64,000 bases of DNA from Certhia americana (lineage: Eukaryota; Chordata; Aves; Passeriformes; Certhiidae). The stretch is from contig CM031857.1 of the NCBI GenBank assembly GCA_018697195.1, positions 60,513,697-60,577,696 on the forward strand, given 5' to 3'. Position numbers and translations under genes: made by a program. Shown here one piece after another: positions 58,736 through 64,000 of this stretch. Below the pieces are notes generated by a model. That model made no database searches. It saw only the letters and a list, made by a program, of their open reading frames with translations, and was not told where the DNA came from. Each line of letters starts with the position of its first letter. The stretch's first letter is position 1.

Positions 58736-61379
58736 GTTAAAGTGGAAAAAAACCCTCTTGAAAATTTTCTTACTCTGGTGGTTAATAGGAAATAGAACCA
58801 GTTTATACAGACTAAAATGCAATCAAAGTGGCCAGAGTAATGAATGAGTGTGTGATGACAGGAATAGCAGCAGCTCTTGACCTATGTAACAATTATAGCC
58901 GCTGTTCTTGTTCTGCCTAACAGCTCCTGGGAAAGGGAGACCTTAAGTGGGTGCAAGGACACAGGAATCTGCAATATATGGGAGAGTGTTCACAGCAGTG
59001 GATAAATTAAAATCTTCCTGCTGTGATATCTATAACTAGCCCTGAAATGGATTCTCCATTTAGGGATACATCATTAACTAATGAGAAGCATGAGATTCCT
59101 ATGACTGTATAGCTATTCTAGTTTGGTTAGAATTAATATAAGAAACCTTTTGTGAAAGCTGGAGATGATTAAGCACAGTGCCTTGGATTTTAGCCCTACA
59201 GGAGTAACTAAGGAGTTACTAAGGACAGCTCTTGTGTCTGAAGATAGAGGTGAATTTTCTCTGAAATTGATACAAGTGACCTTAGAACAACTGACCTCAG
59301 AAAATCCCTCTGGATGTTCCCAAAGGGAGTCTGGAAATGAGATTGTTCCATTTGGATGCTGGGCCTAAGGATGGCAGCCCTAGTGGTAGAAATTCAGCTC
59401 AAACTGTACCTACATAGCAGACCACCAGAAGTCTCCAGACTCTAAGGCATCTCCAGACTCTAAGGCATCTCACTAGTAAGAAGGGAAATTTTTACATATT
59501 TGAGACAAATTGATATAAATCCTTTAAAGATTGAGGAAAATGTCTGAAATTGCTAAATAACACAAATAGGCTTAATCAATAGTAGGTTTAGAGTATAGAT
59601 GTCTAAATAATTGACAAATTTCAATCATCCATTTAGGGAAAGAAAAAAAGTTTTCAACAAGGAATCAGTCTCATGTACAGGCTCAAATTCAGCCTTTCAT
59701 GTTTGGGAAAAAAACTGCATTTATCTTCCAACTGTTCTGGTTTTTATTCTGTATTCCATTTCTCAGAGAGGGCTTCATTCTCCATGAACTATCCCTGGAG
59801 CTGTTCTTATTGTGGGTGCTCAACCCTACGTTTTTTATTTCTTGTGTTGGAATTTAGAAATACTGAAGAACTGTTTTTTGTGGGTTTGTTTTGTTTATTA
59901 TTAAGGAAGATCTGCTTAACTGAATGATCCCTAAGGAGTTATCTTCTGGGCTAGGAGAAATACATAGTTGCTGAATCTGAGCTCTCTTTACTATTGATCT
60001 GAAAGTGAAGGGCAATTCATTACTCCTTGCCTGTCTCTACAGAGTCAGGTCTTTTCGTCTTCTGTCTTTGTTACCTGTGGAATGAAGACAACCAAAGCAA
60101 AGGCATACAGAAGCAAAGCAGAAGCTGGGCTGCTGGCTGTGGGCTGCTGCCTGCAGCCCATGGCAGTGACCAGTGAGCTGTTACCTTGTGCAGGGCTCTG
60201 TCTCAGCTGCAAAATAACCTTCCCAGGTTGTAAGTAAGGCCCATGCAGACCCTTAATCTGATCTGAAGAGTTCAACAGGGCTTATGTGAGAAGCTGATTT
60301 TAATTGCATAGTAATTTGAACGTGGACATAGTGATTCCTATATCATTGTATCATTAGCTGAATGCAACAATTAATTAACAAATTAATATCAATTGGTTAT
60401 GAGTGTATGAATATGTAGGTGGAAAATTAGGAGTTACCTAAATTATCTTTGAAACTGCCCAGCAAAATACTCTTCTGAAGTTCATTCTGAACCCCGTGGA
60501 ATTTGCCAAGGACTACCACAGACCCCCAAATGTCTTTAAGGTTGTGGATATATTTAATCTTGATTTTACAATTTAATGCTACAGTCTATTGTGCCTTTCC
60601 TATATCAGGAGTCTTCTAGCCACTCTCCCTGGCAGTGGCTTTTAGCTTCAAGGTCTGCACAATTCTGTATAACCCCTGCTTGCTATTTGGTTTCCATCCC
60701 TTGTCTTGATTCAGCTGAATCCCCGGATGTCAGATATGGTTACATAGTAACCATAGCCTTGTTTATGCCAGCACCTTCTTTAATCCTGTCCATGTTGATC
60801 TTGGAGGACCTAAAGTTTTTGCACTCCTCAGGTGTCCAATTCCTAATACCAATTTTATTTAATTCTAGGTACACTACTGGCTAGATCACCTCTCCTATTA
60901 CACAGACCCTTGACTGCTCCCATTGTTAATTGCCCAGATTAACAATGTGTCAGAGGTTTAGTGTTCCCCTTGTTGTTCCAAACACAAATCCTAGTTACAA
61001 ATCTGAATATCCTGATTTTTTAAGTTGGTTCCTTGAGTGCAATTACTATGACCAGAGAGACTAATCTGTCCCAGAGCTACTCATCCCTGTTGGTGCTCTA
61101 AGTCTTCTTAGCTCTATGTGCTGTGGATGGTTGACTAAGAAATGGATTTCTTCTATTCCAGCCTTATAGGAACCTAAGCTCTCAGACAAACAATCTCATG
61201 GTTTTTTGGCAAGGATCATGGTAAAAACTGTTGCTTTCAAAAATCAGGTGTTCTCTATTCTCTCTGATGTGTATATCTTACAAACCCATAACAGCTCTCC
61301 AGTTCCTCATATCCCAAGCCATTAGAGTTTCTGCATAAGGCTAGAATTAGAATTATGAGGTAGTTCTAACGGTGAAGGT
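58736..61379. other. Intergenic DNA, no gene recognised
   Basis: AT-rich to mixed composition. A GC-richer patch at about 60.1-60.25 kb and the stretch 60.47-61.3 kb look unlike simple intergenic DNA and could be worn retroviral internal sequence, but I cannot assign a family. Contains the 18-bp tandem duplication at 59432-59471. Confidence 0.6.
59432..59471. repeat. Tandem duplication, 18-bp period
   Basis: 'tctccagactctaaggca' occurs twice in a row (59432 and 59450) with the start of a third copy. Exact, hence recent or sequence-slippage derived. Confidence 0.93.
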
Positions 61380-61530
61380 ATAGAATCATACAATGATTTG
61401 GGGTGGAAAGGACCTTAAACATCCTCTAGATCTAGCCACTCTGCCATGAGTGGGGACACCTTCCACTAGAGCAGGTTGCTCAAAGCCCAGTCCAGCCTGG
61501 CCTTGAACTCATCCAGGAATGGGGCAGGGA
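61380..61530 (-). mobile_element. CR1 LINE 3' end, about 150 bp
   Basis: Starts at the tail 'atagaatcatacaatgattt' (octamer repeat remnant), then 'ggtggaaaggaccttaaac', 'agagcaggttgctcaaagc' and 'cagcctggccttgaactca'. A short, strongly 5'-truncated copy. Confidence 0.94.
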
Positions 61531-62181
61531 GAAGGAAAACGTGCATGGGCTCCTCTGGCTGCATTGAAGGCGTGAGGCTTTGGACTTAGGAGTTTCAGAT
61601 CAATCCCCAGACCTTCTTTCTTCACAGCAATGTAGGCTTCACCTTTGTAGGTGTGTTTAGATATACACACAACCTCCAGCTTCTTCAGAATATAGGTGTA
61701 TGTGTATGCTTCCTTTTATTTTTGTAAACAGGGAAAAGTGTCAATCTTCTCTGTCAGTTAAAGGAAGGAGAAAACACACCTATTGCATGAAGAGTAGGAA
61801 AGGGCCTATCCAAATGAGGAACTCACTCTCACTTGGGACCACGGGGAACTGGAAGTTTGATCTACTCAGAGTGCCAGAATAGGAGGCATACAGAATTTCT
61901 CATTGTACTTGGGATGGATAACAACCATAATTTTATAGCATAATTGTTTAACAGTCAGGGTTAGGATTAAGTTTAGGAATACCAGGATCTGATGGGATTG
62001 ATTTATTGGTGGATTTTGCAAGTCTTTCAGGGGTGAAGTGGAATTTTGTTCTGGTGAGACAGAGTTAGCTCTGGGATGTTGTTATGAGAGTTATGTTTGG
62101 GTTGGGAACAACATAGGATAAAACCACACGTCTGCTGAAATACTGAGATATCCTGAGGGAGAAGGGGACATTAAAAAGAGG
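61531..62181. other. Intergenic; possible flank of an LTR element
   Basis: No gene recognised. A purine-rich stretch at about 62152-62181 precedes the LTR-like block and could be a worn polypurine tract, which would make the upstream sequence retroviral internal DNA. This is inference from position only. Confidence 0.4.
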
Positions 62182-62465
62182 TGAGCTGGAACCAGATAGG
62201 AAAATGCAATTAAATTCTCTTAGATTTGTGCGTGTCACTTCAGCTCAATTTACATACTTCCTTGGAACTGAATTAGTACCATAAGTTAAGGCCATTTTCC
62301 AGTTAACAGTCCTCGTGCACTTAATCAACCATCTATATGACAGAGGTCATATAAAGAGCCACATAAAACGCACTGAGTCTCTCCACTCTTGGTGTGGCAG
62401 AAGCTTTAGAATAAAGCTTGTTTTGAAAAAAAATAAAAACCAACGTTATTTGAGTTTTTCCTGCA
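62182..62465 (+). mobile_element. LTR-like block, plus strand
   Basis: Contains TATAAA at 62350-62355, then 'actcttggtgtggcagaagc', and AATAAA at 62410-62415 followed by 'gcttgttttga'. The TATA-to-poly(A) spacing of about 60 bp and the wording around the hexamer are typical of R regions of endogenous retroviral LTRs. The borders are guesses: TG at 62182 after a purine tract, CA at 62464-62465. Confidence 0.6.
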
Positions 62466-63261
62466 TCCTTTATGCAAGAGAAAAACAAAGACAAGTTTGA
62501 AAGCATGAAATAGAAGGCTTAATAAAATCCATGTGGAGACTGAGAGAAAGCTCAGGTAGCTCGCTTCAGGGATGGATTTTGCCTGTTCTGCAATGAACAA
62601 TGACTTTTCCACCTCTGCTTTGTTTCCTCTGAGATAAACAACTGTGTAATTTCTTTTCTTCCCATGCTGTGTAGTGTATGTAATATGATTACATTTCATC
62701 ATAGAAAGAGATTCCACACTGTTATAATTTCATTCTGAAGAAGTTTGTTTTTTAATCACATCCCTTTACCTTTTCTAAATCAATATCCAATCACTGTTGC
62801 TTCAGGGAAAAAATTAGCAGTTCATTAAGGCTTGCCTGAAAGAAGAGTATGAGTTTTATCTCAGTAATGTGCATGAAAAAGTATAATGAATAATTTTAAT
62901 ATATTTCATTATTTTCCATTTCTTTTGCAATGGAAATATCATTTTGGAGTTGACAGAGAGCAAGGCAGCAGGACTAAACCAGAGAACCCATTTATAAAAC
63001 ACGTTTTACAGGGTTTCCTATCTCAACAGGTCATTCTGCCATTCTTGAGAAGGCCAGTCTTACAGATGTTAATTTAGCAATCACCAACACATGGTTTTTT
63101 CATGGGTTGAATCAGTCTTTCTCAGTTCTTATGTAACAGAATCTCTGTGTGCTGAACTATCACAACTGTTGAAGTGGTGTTTGCCTTTATCCCCATCTGT
63201 TTTCTGTGCATAAATGGATGTTTTCAGCTGTCCAATGAGAGAAGGATTTTTTCTTTCCATA
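62466..63261. other. Intergenic, nothing recognised
   Basis: AT-rich sequence with no repeat family, RNA gene or plausible coding frame. Confidence 0.7.
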
Positions 63262-63545
63262 GTTAAGGTGGAGCCAGTGTCCTTCAAGCAGTACACAGGT
63301 AAGGGATGGGGGGCAATGGACACAAGCTGTATCAATGAAAATATTAATTGACATCAAAGAAAAAAATTGTAGGCGATCAGATATTGGAAGATGTTGCCTC
63401 AAGGAGGTGTGGAAGATGTTTGAAAACACTCTGAATTCAATTGGATAAGGCCCTCAGCTACTTTATCTAATGGCAAAGATTCCCCAGTTGTATTGTCAGA
63501 TCAGATGACCTCCTTAGGTCCCTTTCAACTTAGTGTGTGATACTC
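63262..63545 (+). mobile_element. CR1 LINE 3' fragment, diverged
   Basis: 'ggtggagccagtgtccttca', 'ggcaatggacacaagctgta' and, at the end, 'cagatgacctccttaggtcc' with 'ctttcaactta' match the order of a CR1 3' UTR. More diverged than the other copies; the middle (63.33-63.39 kb) is altered. Confidence 0.82.
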
Positions 63546-64000
63546 ACCAAGAAGTAATCAAGATGCCTGTCCTGAGAACTGACCTTACCAGTAAGTACTG
63601 CCCCTTTTTCAGTAAGCAAGTGACTTTACCTGATAAAATGTTCAGTGTTTTCTAGATCTAGAGCTGTTACCTGTAACACAGTAAGGCTGTCAAAGTTGAT
63701 GTGAGTGGTATGTATCTCCTTAGTCATTGCCACTAATGTGCAAATTAGTGTCTTTATCCTACATCTGCTTTTTGCAACTCGCTGGGGAGGGAACTGATAA
63801 GGATGGTGTTTTTTTTGTTTTTTTTTTTTTTTTTTCAGCTGTTTGAATCTAGGCTGTACTGTCACATATTTGTAGGAATAAGTAGTGCTGATTCAGCCTG
63901 AGACTAGTGAAAAATCTCAATCCTTCAGTTTATGAAATTATCGAAGAATTCAGTAAAGCCTCCTTGCCATGGTTTGCCTCTGCTTTTGAAATTGCTTTTT
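63546..64000. other. Intergenic, T-rich tract, nothing else recognised
   Basis: Contains a long interrupted poly-T (63810-63836) ending in cag, which looks like a splice acceptor but has no supported exon after it. Otherwise featureless. Confidence 0.65.

Noticed and set aside
58581..58847. Frames containing poly-Phe/poly-Pro or poly-Gly/poly-Lys
   Set aside because: They are translations of the T20-C27 homopolymer pair.
61945..61980. Telomere-like word 'agggttagg'
   Set aside because: A single degenerate occurrence, not a repeat array.
63800..63840. Poly-T followed by cag, resembling a splice acceptor
   Set aside because: No open frame with recognisable coding content follows. It is most likely a simple T-tract.

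Overview
The window is vertebrate nuclear DNA, most likely from a bird. It is AT-rich and intron-rich. It carries many 5'-truncated CR1 LINE copies, whose 3' ends read like the avian/reptilian ATTCTATG-type tail, plus several LTR-like sequences. No prokaryotic features are present (operons, CRISPR, ribosome binding sites), and almost all of the short open frames are chance frames in introns or repeats. Turtle or crocodilian origin cannot be excluded from repeats alone.

Positions 1 to about 41,510 hold the 3' two thirds of one gene, TDRD3 (Tudor domain-containing protein 3), on the + strand. Eight coding exons were found: 3675-3746, 4209-4358, 5045-5185, 6126-6282, 6904-7029, 15190-16028, 17942-18067 and 37146-37265. 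All introns are GT-AG and the phases agree throughout, giving one open frame of 576 codons plus TGA. It encodes the conserved linker after the OB-fold, the UBA domain, the long disordered middle part, the Tudor domain and the C-terminal exon-junction-complex-binding tail. The N-terminal OB-fold exons lie upstream of the window. The 3' UTR appears to be split: it leaves the stop-codon exon at 37282 and resumes near 41350, with an AATAAA at 41487.

The introns contain CR1 copies on both strands (2990-3350 -, 6512-6800 -, 20190-22225 +, 27690-28690 -, 34345-34662 +), a sense-oriented LTR-like block at 37473-38095, a perfect 91-bp-period tandem duplication at 13955-14130 and a predicted G-quadruplex at 26359-26399.

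From about 41.5 kb to the end no host gene was recognised. This intergenic stretch contains four more CR1 fragments, three LTR-like blocks (52369-52660 -, about 54606-54893 +, about 62182-62465 +), small tandem repeats and a T20-C27 homopolymer pair at 58686-58732.

The known biology is that of TDRD3: a methylarginine reader that works with topoisomerase TOP3B and FMRP in transcription, R-loop control and mRNA metabolism. I found no convincing undescribed gene system. The points most worth checking are the sense LTR in the 3' UTR intron, an exon that begins with a perfect 5' splice-site sequence, and the recent tandem duplication.
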